A stretch of DNA of 6,717 nt, from positions 1 to 6,717 of the forward strand of contig CAKPJC010000032.1 in assembly GCA_934162535.1 (NCBI GenBank), written 5' to 3'. Of the stretch, positions 1 to 6,269 are shown piece after piece. Both the position numbers and the translations under genes were made by a program. Numbering within the stretch: the first letter of the stretch is position 1; every line of letters begins with the position of its first letter. The notes below the pieces were generated by a model. That model saw only the letters and a list, made by a program, of their open reading frames with translations, searched no databases and was not told where the DNA came from. This DNA is from an uncultured Clostridia bacterium (lineage in GTDB: Bacteria; Bacillota; Clostridia; TANB77; CAG-508).

Positions 1-731
1 TTTACATATCCTTTATCTAATCCACTATTTGTTGAGGCATTTTTGTTATATATTATCTTTAGTTTATATGTTCCTTGATTTAGTTCTACTTTTGTGTTCA
101 TATAAATTAAGTCTGATTCTGTATATCCTGAATACTTTGTTACATACTTTGTTCCATTTAGTTTTATTGTTGTTTTTTCTGTACTACCTGTTGTTGTGTT
201 TATTATCTCTCCATATAAATAATCAGCTACAAATCGTCCCTCGCTAGTACTATATTTAAATTCCGATGACACTGTCCAATTTAATTGTAATATTCCTCCA
301 TCTTCACTTACTGTAAACTCTTCTGATGTCATCTCACTTGTTGAACTATCTATATTATAATTACCACTTGTCCATATTCCACTATCATTCTTTGTCCATG
401 GATATGTTCCTTCTGACGTAAATGTATCGGTTAAATTTTTATTTAGGTACAATGTTTCAAATGTTCCATTTACATATGACTCACTTTCTACTGATGATGC
501 TGTATATCCTTTTGGCACCGGTACATCTATTCCATCTTTACTTTTTACCATTGTATAATTGTTGGGGTTCATTGCTTGTTTTTGTATTCTTCCTGTATTT
601 TCTACTTCTATACTTTCATCCTTTTTTGTTACTAAGCAAATTACTGTTGTTATTAGTATTATTACTACCAATACTATTGCTATTATAGCTATCATTTTCT
701 TATTTATCTTTTTACTTTTCATGTTTTTCAT
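1..731 (-). CDS. Membrane-anchored extracellular beta-rich protein, 3' end cut by window
   Basis: The frame opens with ATG at 731-729 and runs off the left edge after 243 complete codons without a stop. The start is supported by GAGGAGGAG at 738-746, six bases upstream. A second in-frame ATG at 722-720 lacks that spacing. The N-terminus is Lys-rich (residues 2-12), followed by one hydrophobic segment at about 13-34 with no clear signal peptidase site, so a type II membrane anchor with an outside domain is likely. Residues 62-90 contain the phrase DVPVPKGYTASSVES, which resembles a linker I recall from large secreted proteins of gut clostridia. Residues 105-243 are Thr/Ser/Tyr/Gly-rich with alternating strands, ending in GTYKLKIIYNK and GLDKGYVK, and look like an extracellular beta-sandwich. 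Function is unknown; adhesin or surface binding is only inference. It has its own promoter and leader (731-1015). Confidence 0.8.
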   Translation of the reverse strand, partial: MKNMKSKKINKKMIAIIAIVLVVIILITTVICLVTKKDESIEVENTGRIQKQAMNPNNYTMVKSKDGIDVPVPKGYTASSVESESYVNGTFETLYLNKNLTDTFTSEGTYPWTKNDSGIWTSGNYNIDSSTSEMTSEEFTVSEDGGILQLNWTVSSEFKYSTSEGRFVADYLYGEIINTTTGSTEKTTIKLNGTKYVTKYSGYTESDLIYMNTKVELNQGTYKLKIIYNKNASTNSGLDKGYV

Positions 732-737
732 TGGCAA

Positions 738-746
738 CTCCTCCTC
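738..746 (-). promoter_or_regulatory. Strong ribosome binding site of the surface-protein gene
   Basis: The minus strand reads GAGGAGGAG, then TTGCCA, then ATG at 731. This is near-perfect complementarity to the 16S 3' end and fixes the start. The site begins 15 nt after the U-run of the terminator-like hairpin, leaving no room for a separate promoter, so the mRNA must come from upstream through the hairpin. Confidence 0.8.
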
Positions 747-760
747 TGTTTTTTAACGCC

Positions 761-811
761 AAAAAGACAGTGACATAATGAGCCGTTTTTGTTTTGGCTT
801 TTATCACTATC
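761..811 (-). terminator. Terminator-like hairpin in the leader (possible attenuator)
   Basis: On the minus strand GATAGTGA (811-804) pairs with TCACTGTC (773-766), counting one G-U pair. An inner AGCC (799-796) pairs with GGCT (784-781 region), and TAA/TTA pairs lie between with small bulges. The loop is A-rich. The stem is followed by five U residues (765-761) and then GGCGUU, so the U-tract is short. It lies inside the leader, upstream of the surface-protein ribosome binding site, which is where an attenuator would sit. The same stem on the plus strand is followed by TTTTATTTTTATT, but no plus-strand gene precedes it. The structure is seen; termination activity is inferred. Confidence 0.5.
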
Positions 812-875
812 TTTTATTTTTATTATTAAATTTTTCGTGTTTTTTATTAGTTCGCAAACACCATGTTTAATAAAG

Positions 876-953
876 CTATACCCAATATATATATATATAT
901 ATATATACAGCCCCAACGCTTTCGCAGGTTTGTGTCTTAACTTTAGTTTCCAT
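876..953 (-). CDS. Short leader ORF (25 aa) with Tyr-Ile repeat, possibly slippage-controlled
   Basis: ATG at 953-951 is preceded by AAAGGAG (969-963) with a 9-nt spacer and lies about 27 nt after the predicted transcription start, so the promoter, binding site and start codon form one coherent unit. The product begins METKVKTQTCESVGAV, then Tyr-Ile repeats encoded by the AT tract, and ends Tyr-Trp-Val at TAG (878-876). The repeat is not a multiple of three, so its length sets the downstream frame. One AT unit fewer would give a 34-aa product ending LGIALLNMVFAN, like a tiny membrane peptide. One unit more would give a 75-aa product that ends at TGA 730-728, overlapping the next ATG as ATGA. 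No homologue is recognised. It could be a regulatory leader peptide, a small membrane protein, or the decayed start of a former gene. Confidence 0.45.
   Translation of the reverse strand: METKVKTQTCESVGAVYIYIYIYWV
885..907. repeat. AT dinucleotide microsatellite, 23 bp
   Basis: An uninterrupted alternating AT tract of 11.5 units lies inside the short leader ORF. Such tracts are prone to slipped-strand mispairing, and a two-base change here shifts the reading frame. In RNA it would sit in a hairpin: GCTGTAT (911-905) pairs with GTATAGC (881-875) on the minus strand, with one G-U inside the stem and one at its end, closing on the self-complementary AU tract. The ORF stop codon (878-876) lies in that stem. 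Confidence 0.9.
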
Positions 954-986
954 GGCTTTTTTCTCCTTTGCTTCTAATCTGTTAAA

Positions 987-1015
987 ATTATATATTTATT
1001 TGCTGAGACTGTCAA
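987..1015 (-). promoter_or_regulatory. Consensus sigma-A promoter
   Basis: On the minus strand TTGACA (1015-1010) is followed by a 17-nt spacer and TATAAT (992-987), an exact match to the housekeeping consensus at both boxes and spacing. Transcription would start near 980, upstream of the short leader ORF and the surface-protein gene. The -35 box begins 25 nt after the amidase stop, and I see no convincing terminator between them, so some readthrough from the upstream operon is possible. Confidence 0.85.
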
Positions 1016-1040
1016 TAATTTTTTCAAAAATTTATACTAT

Positions 1041-1670
1041 TTAATTTATATACTCTAAAATTCCTTGTGCTATTGCTTTAGCATAATCATCTATATTTTT
1101 ATCTAATAAACTATTATCTTTCTTATCTGTAATAAATCCTAGTTCAATTAGGCAACTTGGCATATTAGTATGTTCAAGCACATAATAATTTGTATTTTCA
1201 CCTTTTATAGTTCCATACTTTATTCCTCTATTTTCTTGTATCTTAGTATTTTTTAATTTATTTAATATTTTTGTAGCAAGTTCTGTATCATCTTTTCTTC
1301 TTCCACTATTAGCCCATATCTCTATTCCATTTCCACTTTCTGCACTGTTTCTATGTATTGATACAAATACATCAGCCTTGTTCCTATTTGCAATTTTACA
1401 TCTATTTTTTAATTCAACACTTTTGTCTTCATCCCTTGTCATTACAACTTTTACATTCTCTTTTGATAAATATTTCTTCACGAGTTTTGCAACTTTTAGT
1501 GTATCATTTTTTTCATATCTATTATCTAGAACTGCCCCAACATCGCTTCCACCATGCCCTGCATCAATACATATCACGGTTCTTTTATCATGTGATGTTT
1601 TTAAAATTATTATTGCACCAATTACTGCTATTATTAAAATTATTACTAATATTTTTATTATCTTTTTCAT
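1041..1670 (-). CDS. Membrane-anchored N-acetylmuramoyl-L-alanine amidase (Amidase_3)
   Basis: This 209-aa zinc amidase should cut the amide bond between N-acetylmuramic acid and L-alanine of peptidoglycan. A single hydrophobic segment at about 4-23 without an obvious cleavage site would tether it outside the membrane. The catalytic domain fills residues 31-207: IDAGHGGSDVGA (zinc ligand His39), Glu53 as second ligand, SIHRNSA (His106, third ligand), and IELGF with catalytic Glu176. All key residues are present, so it should be active. There are no SH3, LysM or SPOR wall-binding domains, and the length fits compact CwlD-like enzymes; I do not assign cwlD because there is no sporulation context. 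It is the last gene of the regulator-kinase unit. Only 9 nt separate it from the kinase stop, and its binding site (AGGAG, 1681-1677) overlaps that stop, so translation is probably coupled. Confidence 0.93.
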   Translation of the reverse strand: MKKIIKILVIILIIAVIGAIIILKTSHDKRTVICIDAGHGGSDVGAVLDNRYEKNDTLKVAKLVKKYLSKENVKVVMTRDEDKSVELKNRCKIANRNKADVFVSIHRNSAESGNGIEIWANSGRRKDDTELATKILNKLKNTKIQENRGIKYGTIKGENTNYYVLEHTNMPSCLIELGFITDKKDNSLLDKNIDDYAKAIAQGILEYIN

Positions 1671-1679
1671 CTATTTCTC

Positions 1680-3746
1680 CTATATTGTATCAAATATTAA
1701 TTCTACTTTAAATAAATCTCCATCTAATTTTAGTTTGAATTTTCCTTTCTGTAGTTCTGTTAAATTTTGTGCTATAGAAAGTCCTAGTCCACTACCTTCG
1801 GTGGTTCTTGATTTGTCTCCTCTTACAAATCTTTGCATCAATTCTTCTGCACTAATATTTAACTTGTCTTTTGATATATTTTTTAGTTCTAAGTATACCT
1901 TATTCTCTTTATTTTTAATATCTATATATACTCTTGAATTTTCCATGGCATATTTTGATATATTGCTAAATAAGTTTTCTATTATTCTATACATATACCT
2001 ACTATCTGCTAAAATTTGAAAATTATTTTTTTCCGAATCCATTATAACTTGTAGTCCTTTTTTATTAAATCTATCTTCAAATTCTCCTAACGCTTGTTTC
2101 GTAAGTTCCGCTATATTGATTTTTTCTAAATTAAGTGTCACATTTCCTGTTGATATTTTTGAAGCTTCAACTAAATCCTCCGTGAGTTTTTTTAGCCTTT
2201 GAGATTTATTGTCTAATATATTTATATATTCTTTTGCTTTTTCATTTTCAATGTTTTCTTTTTTTAGTAAATCAGTATAATTAATTATTGATGTTAATGG
2301 TGTTTTTATATCATGTGATACATTTGTTATTAATTCTGTTTTTAGTTTCTCACTTTTCATTCTTTCTTGAATTGCTTTTTCAAATCCACCTGATATATCA
2401 TTCAAATATTTTATTGTTGTTTGGAAATATGGTATAAATCCTTTTTCATCTAATTCATTTTGATTATTTCCTTCTGTAATCTCTTTCAATTTTCTTTCTA
2501 TTTGAGAATACTCTTTTGTTATTCTTACTGCCCCATATATTGCAGATATAATTAATGCTATGATTACTAATGGCAAGAATCCTGAACCATAAAACAACAT
2601 TATGACTATTGTCCAAAATATTGCCAATATTCCAATAATAGCTATTGTTTTTATTGTTGTCTTTGGAGAATATATAAGTGTATTCCATATGTTTTTGCAT
2701 CTATTGGCTGCTTCTTTCCCTAATTTTATTATTAACTTAATCATTTTTCCTATAATTGTTGTTTCATATAGTGTTTTTGATTTTATCCTTTTTATTATTG
2801 TATTTAATACTATTACTGTAAGTATATAGATTGTTAAATATATTGTTATACCTGTGGAAACTACCATATTATAGTCTATTTCTTCCGACATTAGTGGAAT
2901 AAATGGCACACCACTAATTATTACTGAAAAAAATATTATTATTTCTAATGGAATTTTGTCAAAGTCATTTAGTTCTATTTTTCCTTTTTCATCTTTTCTA
3001 CCTATTGTTATTATAAGATATAGTAATAGCAATATTGTTACTGCAATGCTTATTGGGAATATAACATATGCTATTTTTTCAAATTGTACTGTTTTTCCTA
3101 CAAATTTGTTTATTATTTGTCTTTCACTATTTATATCTAATTTTTCTTTATATGAGCTGTATATTTCAAAATCTTGCACTTTAGGATACACATATTCTAT
3201 ATATCTTCCGTCTGACAATTGTTTATCAGTTCTTTGTGTATCTGTTGTATAATATAAGAAAGAAAATGAGTCTAAATACTTACTTCCATATTGTTTCATA
3301 GCCTCTGATTCTGTAGCAATTTTACCATCTATTATTGATACTTTTTTAGTTTCTTTATTTTCATTTATATATTGCTTTATTGAAGCAATTGTGCCTTCAC
3401 TAACATTTGTTATTGCTTGGTTTTTGTATATTATTAAAAAATACATTTCATTAATGTCTGTATTATTTATCTTCACACCTTTATTATAATAATTATATAA
3501 ATAATATATTTTTGTTTCTCCATCTTGTTTGCATGTATAATTTTCTTTATCATGTATTAATACATTTGCAATATTTGATAATGTATTTATATAATCTCCC
3601 ACAAATATGTCTGAAGAAAAGTATTTTTCCTCATTATAATATACTGAGTTCTTTAGTCCTATGCAAAGTATTGATAAAATAAGTGTTGTAATTGATATTG
3701 ATAATAGTATATAACTTAAAATTTTAAATATTGTGTTTTTTTTCAT
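1680..3746 (-). CDS. Six-TM sensor histidine kinase (VanS/OmpR-partner type)
   Basis: This 688-aa kinase partners the response regulator just upstream. TM1 is at about 7-30, followed by an extracellular sensor region of about 190 residues (32-222). TM segments follow near 225-248, 267-287, 295-318, 366-386 and 389-406. The dimerisation domain carries NVSHDIKTPLTS with phosphoacceptor His478. The ATP-binding domain has the N-box IIENLFSNISKYA (Asn591, Asn595), RFVRGDKSR (640-647) and the G2 box EGSGLGLSIA (650-659). The usual DxGxG G1 box is absent; that position reads LKNISKDKLNIS, a form I recall from other clostridial kinases, so loss of activity need not follow. The start at 3746 is supported by GGAGGA (3760-3755) with 8-nt spacing. 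The gap from the regulator stop is 25 nt. The signal sensed is unknown; cell-wall stress is inference from the neighbouring amidase and sortases. Confidence 0.93.
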   Translation of the reverse strand: MKKNTIFKILSYILLSISITTLILSILCIGLKNSVYYNEEKYFSSDIFVGDYINTLSNIANVLIHDKENYTCKQDGETKIYYLYNYYNKGVKINNTDINEMYFLIIYKNQAITNVSEGTIASIKQYINENKETKKVSIIDGKIATESEAMKQYGSKYLDSFSFLYYTTDTQRTDKQLSDGRYIEYVYPKVQDFEIYSSYKEKLDINSERQIINKFVGKTVQFEKIAYVIFPISIAVTILLLLYLIITIGRKDEKGKIELNDFDKIPLEIIIFFSVIISGVPFIPLMSEEIDYNMVVSTGITIYLTIYILTVIVLNTIIKRIKSKTLYETTIIGKMIKLIIKLGKEAANRCKNIWNTLIYSPKTTIKTIAIIGILAIFWTIVIMLFYGSGFLPLVIIALIISAIYGAVRITKEYSQIERKLKEITEGNNQNELDEKGFIPYFQTTIKYLNDISGGFEKAIQERMKSEKLKTELITNVSHDIKTPLTSIINYTDLLKKENIENEKAKEYINILDNKSQRLKKLTEDLVEASKISTGNVTLNLEKINIAELTKQALGEFEDRFNKKGLQVIMDSEKNNFQILADSRYMYRIIENLFSNISKYAMENSRVYIDIKNKENKVYLELKNISKDKLNISAEELMQRFVRGDKSRTTEGSGLGLSIAQNLTELQKGKFKLKLDGDLFKVELIFDTI

Positions 3747-3771
3747 TATCTTTATCCTCCATTTCTTCGTT

Positions 3772-4461
3772 TTATATGTCCTCTATTTTATATCCAATTC
3801 CCCATATTACTTTTAGATATGTGGGTTCTTTAGGATTTATTTCAATCTTTTCTCTTATATGTCTTATATGTACAGCTATAATGTTTTCAGCTGAAAAACA
3901 TTCTTCTTGCCATATATGTGTATATATATCTTCAATTGAATATACTTTTCCTTTGTTCTTTGTTAAAAATTTTAATATGTTATATTCTGTTGGTGTTAGC
4001 TTTACTTCTTTGCCATCTACTACTACTTTTTTTAGTTCATCATCTATTGTTAAATCTCCTGTTTGTATCAAGTTTCTTTTTTCCTCTATTGCTCCTAATT
4101 TTGTATATCTTCTTATTAGTGCATTTACTCTTGCTATTAATTCTACAGGATTAAATGGTTTTGTTATATAATCATCTGCTCCTGTGTTTAATCCATTTAT
4201 TTTGTCAATGTCTTCTGATTTTGCTGATAACATTATTACAGGTATATTCTTGCTTTTTCTTATTTCTTCCAATGTTTCTATTCCATCTTTTTTGGGCATC
4301 ATTATATCTAATATTATTAATTGTATTTCATTTTCATCTATTTGTTTTAGTGCTTCTTCTCCATCATATGCTTTGTATATTTTGTAATTTTCTTTTCCTA
4401 AATATATCTCTATTGCTTTTACTATTTCTTTGTCATCATCTACCACTAATATATTATACAT
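3772..4461 (-). CDS. OmpR/PhoB-family response regulator
   Basis: This 229-aa regulator has a receiver domain at residues 2-118 and a winged-helix DNA-binding domain at about 131-227. The acidic pocket is Asp8/Asp9, the phosphoacceptor is Asp52 in ILDIMMPKKDG, the switch residue is Ser79 and the conserved Lys is Lys101 in TKPF. The C-terminal domain shows LTPTEYNILKFL (155-166), AVHIRHIREKI (196-206) as recognition helix, and WGIGYKIE (220-227) as the wing, all typical of this family. Length is normal. The start is supported by AAGGGGG (4476-4470), 8 nt before ATG. It is first in a regulator-kinase-amidase unit with its own promoter (4485-4493). The strong terminator upstream (4556-4596) insulates it from the sortase operon. 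Targets are unknown; its own promoter and the neighbouring surface genes are the obvious candidates. Confidence 0.95.
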   Translation of the reverse strand: MYNILVVDDDKEIVKAIEIYLGKENYKIYKAYDGEEALKQIDENEIQLIILDIMMPKKDGIETLEEIRKSKNIPVIMLSAKSEDIDKINGLNTGADDYITKPFNPVELIARVNALIRRYTKLGAIEEKRNLIQTGDLTIDDELKKVVVDGKEVKLTPTEYNILKFLTKNKGKVYSIEDIYTHIWQEECFSAENIIAVHIRHIREKIEINPKEPTYLKVIWGIGYKIEDI

Positions 4462-4484
4462 CTCTTTTTCCCCCTTACACCTAT

Positions 4485-4493
4485 ATTATACCA
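4485..4493 (-). promoter_or_regulatory. Extended -10 promoter of the regulator-kinase-amidase unit
   Basis: The minus strand reads TGGTATAAT (4493-4485), a TGnTATAAT extended -10 element. At the 17-nt position the -35 is ATTTTT, far from TTGACA. Transcription would begin near 4478, giving a 5' leader of about 17 nt that just includes the AAGGGGG binding site. A weak -35 with a direct repeat over it fits an activator-dependent or autoregulated promoter, which is inference. Confidence 0.7.
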
Positions 4494-4495
4494 TG

Positions 4496-4527
4496 TATTT
4501 ATTAATAAAAAATAGTTTATTTATTAA
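4496..4527 (-). repeat. 22-bp-period direct repeat upstream of the regulator promoter
   Basis: TTAATAAATA occurs twice on the minus strand (4527-4518 and 4505-4496), with starts exactly 22 bp apart, two helical turns. The pair flanks the -35 position. OmpR/PhoB-family proteins bind head-to-tail repeats of about one or two turns, so this could be an autoregulatory operator. The sequence is AT-only in an AT-rich gap, so chance repetition is possible. Confidence 0.35.
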
Positions 4528-4555
4528 GATTTGTTTAATATTCAGGCAAGTGGTC

Positions 4556-4596
4556 AAAAAAAAAGAGAGAGAAAATATTTTATCTTCTATCTCTTT
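4556..4596 (-). terminator. Strong intrinsic terminator of the pilus/sortase operon
   Basis: Starting 5 nt after the second sortase stop, AAAGAGATAGAAGATA (4596-4581) pairs with TATTTTCTCTCTCTTT (4577-4562) across an AAA loop. That is 16 positions with one U-C mismatch and one G-U pair, followed by six more U residues (4561-4556). It is a textbook Rho-independent terminator, though with an AT-rich stem. It separates the sortase operon from the two-component unit. Confidence 0.9.
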
Positions 4597-4601
4597 GTAT
4601 A

Positions 4602-5387
4602 TTATACTCTTTCACAATAAACAACATATCTGTGTGTATTTACTCTAAATGGATGACATGTAATTAATGTTACCATATCTTTACCTTTTTGAATAAGTAT
4701 TTTTGATGAGTCTGTTGGCTCAATTATTTCTTTTTTACATACCTTATACTCCAATGTATCCCACATTGTAGTAATTATTACTCTGTCTCCTTCTTCAAGC
4801 TTATCTAAATGTCTAAACATTTTATTTCTTACCATTCCTCTATGAGCTGCTATTACAACATTTGAATTTATCTCTCCCAAAGGTAGTGATGTTGTAGTCA
4901 AATGTACTGCACCTTTTTTCATATTTGCTGTTGTCGCTCCTAAATATATTGGTAATTTAACTTTCAGTTTAGGAATATTTATAACTCCTATAACATTTTG
5001 CTTAAAACCATATTCAGTAAGGTCTACACTTTCGTCTTGATATGAGAAAGCATCTACTACATCTTGTCCTTTTGTATTTAATTCCAAATTGTACATTTTC
5101 ATTTTTTGATATAATTCTTTTAAATCTCCTTTACTACTTTTATCTGGCTTTAAAATTGCTATACCTTTTTCTGAAGTAGCAGTATTTTCATCAAATAAGC
5201 TGTCATCTATTGTTGTGTCATCGTTTTTGTCTTCCTTGGGCTTTTCATTTACATCTTTTTGAAATGTACTTATTTTTCTTGCAGTTATTATACTATTTCC
5301 AACTCTTATCATGATTGGACACATTATCATTAAGATTCCTACTATAATTAGTATCTTAGATATCCTATCTCTCTGAGTTTTGCTCAC
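4602..5387 (-). CDS. Class C-like sortase without C-terminal membrane anchor
   Basis: This 261-aa cysteine transpeptidase has one N-terminal TM segment at about 11-29 and a catalytic domain at about 130-261. The catalytic triad is His182 (AAHRG), Cys244 (TLITCHPF) and Arg253 (NTHRYVV). The INIPKLKVKLPIYLG and HLTTTSLPLG motifs place it nearest pilin-polymerising class C enzymes. A lid segment is visible as VDAFSYQ (111-117), where class C enzymes usually have DP[FWY]; here Pro is Ala. The protein ends right after the last catalytic strand, lacking the C-terminal TM of its neighbour. An insert rich in Asp/Glu/Lys (46-90) precedes the lid. The start is GTG at 5387, supported by AAGGAGG (5403-5397) with 9-nt spacing. 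It overlaps the upstream sortase by 23 nt, indicating co-translation. It may finish, anchor or branch the fibre, or process a second substrate; that division of labour is inference. Confidence 0.9.
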   Translation of the reverse strand: MSKTQRDRISKILIIVGILMIMCPIMIRVGNSIITARKISTFQKDVNEKPKEDKNDDTTIDDSLFDENTATSEKGIAILKPDKSSKGDLKELYQKMKMYNLELNTKGQDVVDAFSYQDESVDLTEYGFKQNVIGVINIPKLKVKLPIYLGATTANMKKGAVHLTTTSLPLGEINSNVVIAAHRGMVRNKMFRHLDKLEEGDRVIITTMWDTLEYKVCKKEIIEPTDSSKILIQKGKDMVTLITCHPFRVNTHRYVVYCERV

Positions 5388-6252
5388 TATTTTTTTCCTC
5401 CTTGTTTTCTTTTCCTCTTGTAATCCATAATATTAAAAATATAGTTGCTATAACAAATATTGTTATAATTAATAGCATTTCTCTTTTCTTTCTATTTTTT
5501 AGATTGTTTATGTTTTGGATATTGTTCATTTGTGAATCTGATGTTTGACTTGTTGCGTCATCTGATGGTTCAACCCTTACTCCTCTTACCAATAACCTGT
5601 GTGAGTTTACCATATATGGTGTACATGTTATTAGTGTTACATAGTCTTTTTCAGGGTTTCTTTCTATTGCATCAACCGCTTCTGGTTTTACAACTTTTAT
5701 GTCATCTACTTCATATTCAAGTGTCTTGTTTAGTACATATATAGAGAATCTATCTCCTATAGCAAGTTTTTCTAAATCATCAAATATTTTATTACTTGCT
5801 AATCCTGTATGTCCTGCTAATACTGCATGTGTTCCTTTTCCACCTATTGGCAATGATGTTCCTTGTAAGTGTCCTACTCCTGTTTGTAAAACACTTTCAG
5901 ATATTCCATGGTATATTGGTAAATTTACATTTAGTTTTGGTATATTTATATATCCTATCGCATTTCCAATGTTTAGAACATTTAAGTAACTAACATACCC
6001 TCTATCTTCTCCGTCTTTCTTCTTGTCAAGGCTTATATCAACAATTCCTTCTTGGCTTATTTCATCATTGTATTCTTGGGCTTTTCTTAATTCTTCTTCT
6101 TTTTGTTCTTCTGTTAATTTGTTTATGTCTTCTTGATAGTTTGATATTACTGTTGTTTCAGTATATGAATTTACAAATTTAGAAATTACAGGAAACCCTA
6201 TAGCAGTTATTCCTATTATTACAAGTATTATCTCAATTACTTTTCTTTTCAT
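5365..6252 (-). CDS. srtC: Class C pilin-polymerising sortase
   Basis: This 295-aa sortase would cleave pilin sorting signals and join subunits through isopeptide bonds outside the membrane. TM segments lie at about 5-23 and 258-278, the double anchor typical of class C. The triad is His148 (LAGHTG), Cys210 (TLITCTPY) and Arg219 (NSHRLLVRG). INIPKLNVNLPIYHG and GVGHLQGTSLPIGG are class C hallmarks. The lid position reads VDISLD (71-76), so Asp is kept but the usual Pro-aromatic pair is missing. I chose ATG at 6252 rather than the longer frame opening at 6300. AGGAG (6264-6260) lies 7 nt upstream of 6252, and the extra 16 codons lie in a strong hairpin and do not look like a signal sequence. 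The gene follows the pilin gene by 63 nt and overlaps the second sortase, so it belongs to one pilus operon. Confidence 0.94.
   Translation of the reverse strand: MKRKVIEIILVIIGITAIGFPVISKFVNSYTETTVISNYQEDINKLTEEQKEEELRKAQEYNDEISQEGIVDISLDKKKDGEDRGYVSYLNVLNIGNAIGYINIPKLNVNLPIYHGISESVLQTGVGHLQGTSLPIGGKGTHAVLAGHTGLASNKIFDDLEKLAIGDRFSIYVLNKTLEYEVDDIKVVKPEAVDAIERNPEKDYVTLITCTPYMVNSHRLLVRGVRVEPSDDATSQTSDSQMNNIQNINNLKNRKKREMLLIITIFVIATIFLILWITRGKENKEEKNSEQNSER
5397..5403 (-). promoter_or_regulatory. Ribosome binding site that fixes a GTG start
   Basis: AAGGAGG lies 9 nt upstream of GTG (5387-5385), inside the coding sequence of the upstream sortase. It supports the GTG start and the 23-nt gene overlap, which suggests coupled translation of the two sortases. 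Confidence 0.75.
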
Positions 6253-6259
6253 TATGTTT

Positions 6260-6264
6260 CTCCT
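6260..6264 (-). promoter_or_regulatory. Ribosome binding site that decides the class C sortase start
   Basis: AGGAG within AAAAAGGAGAAACATA is 7 nt from ATG 6252-6250. No comparable site precedes the upstream ATGs at 6300 and 6297, which sit within a hairpin. The site begins 5 nt after that hairpin ends. Confidence 0.8.
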
Positions 6265-6269
6265 TTTTG

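Noticed and set aside
29..756. Several plus-strand open frames (29-247, 422-688, 559-756)
   Set aside because: They are Leu/Phe-rich antisense shadows of the minus-strand surface-protein gene, with no binding sites or recognisable domains.
728..916. Stand-alone 62-aa ORF starting at TTG 916
   Set aside because: No ribosome binding site precedes the TTG. The frame is more sensibly the continuation of the leader ORF after a repeat-length change.
908..980. Possible c-di-GMP-I (GEMM) riboswitch: CAAACC, then a UGC-GAAA-GCG hairpin and GGGG
   Set aside because: The second conserved ACGCAAAGCC-type segment and the tetraloop-receptor stem are missing, and the region overlaps a short ORF with good start signals. 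A covariance-model search would settle it.
1016..1031. AATTTTTGAAAAAATT inverted repeat after the amidase gene as a terminator
   Set aside because: The stem is all A-T with almost no loop and no U-run, so it is too weak to call.
4508..4557. TTGACC (4557-4552) as -35 of the regulator promoter
   Set aside because: It is about 60 bp from TATAAT, and nothing resembling a -10 lies 16-18 nt downstream of it.
1358..4648. Plus-strand frames up to 213 aa opposite the amidase, kinase and regulator
   Set aside because: They are low-complexity hydrophobic translations opposite well-supported genes with catalytic motifs; no promoter or ribosome binding site was seen for them.
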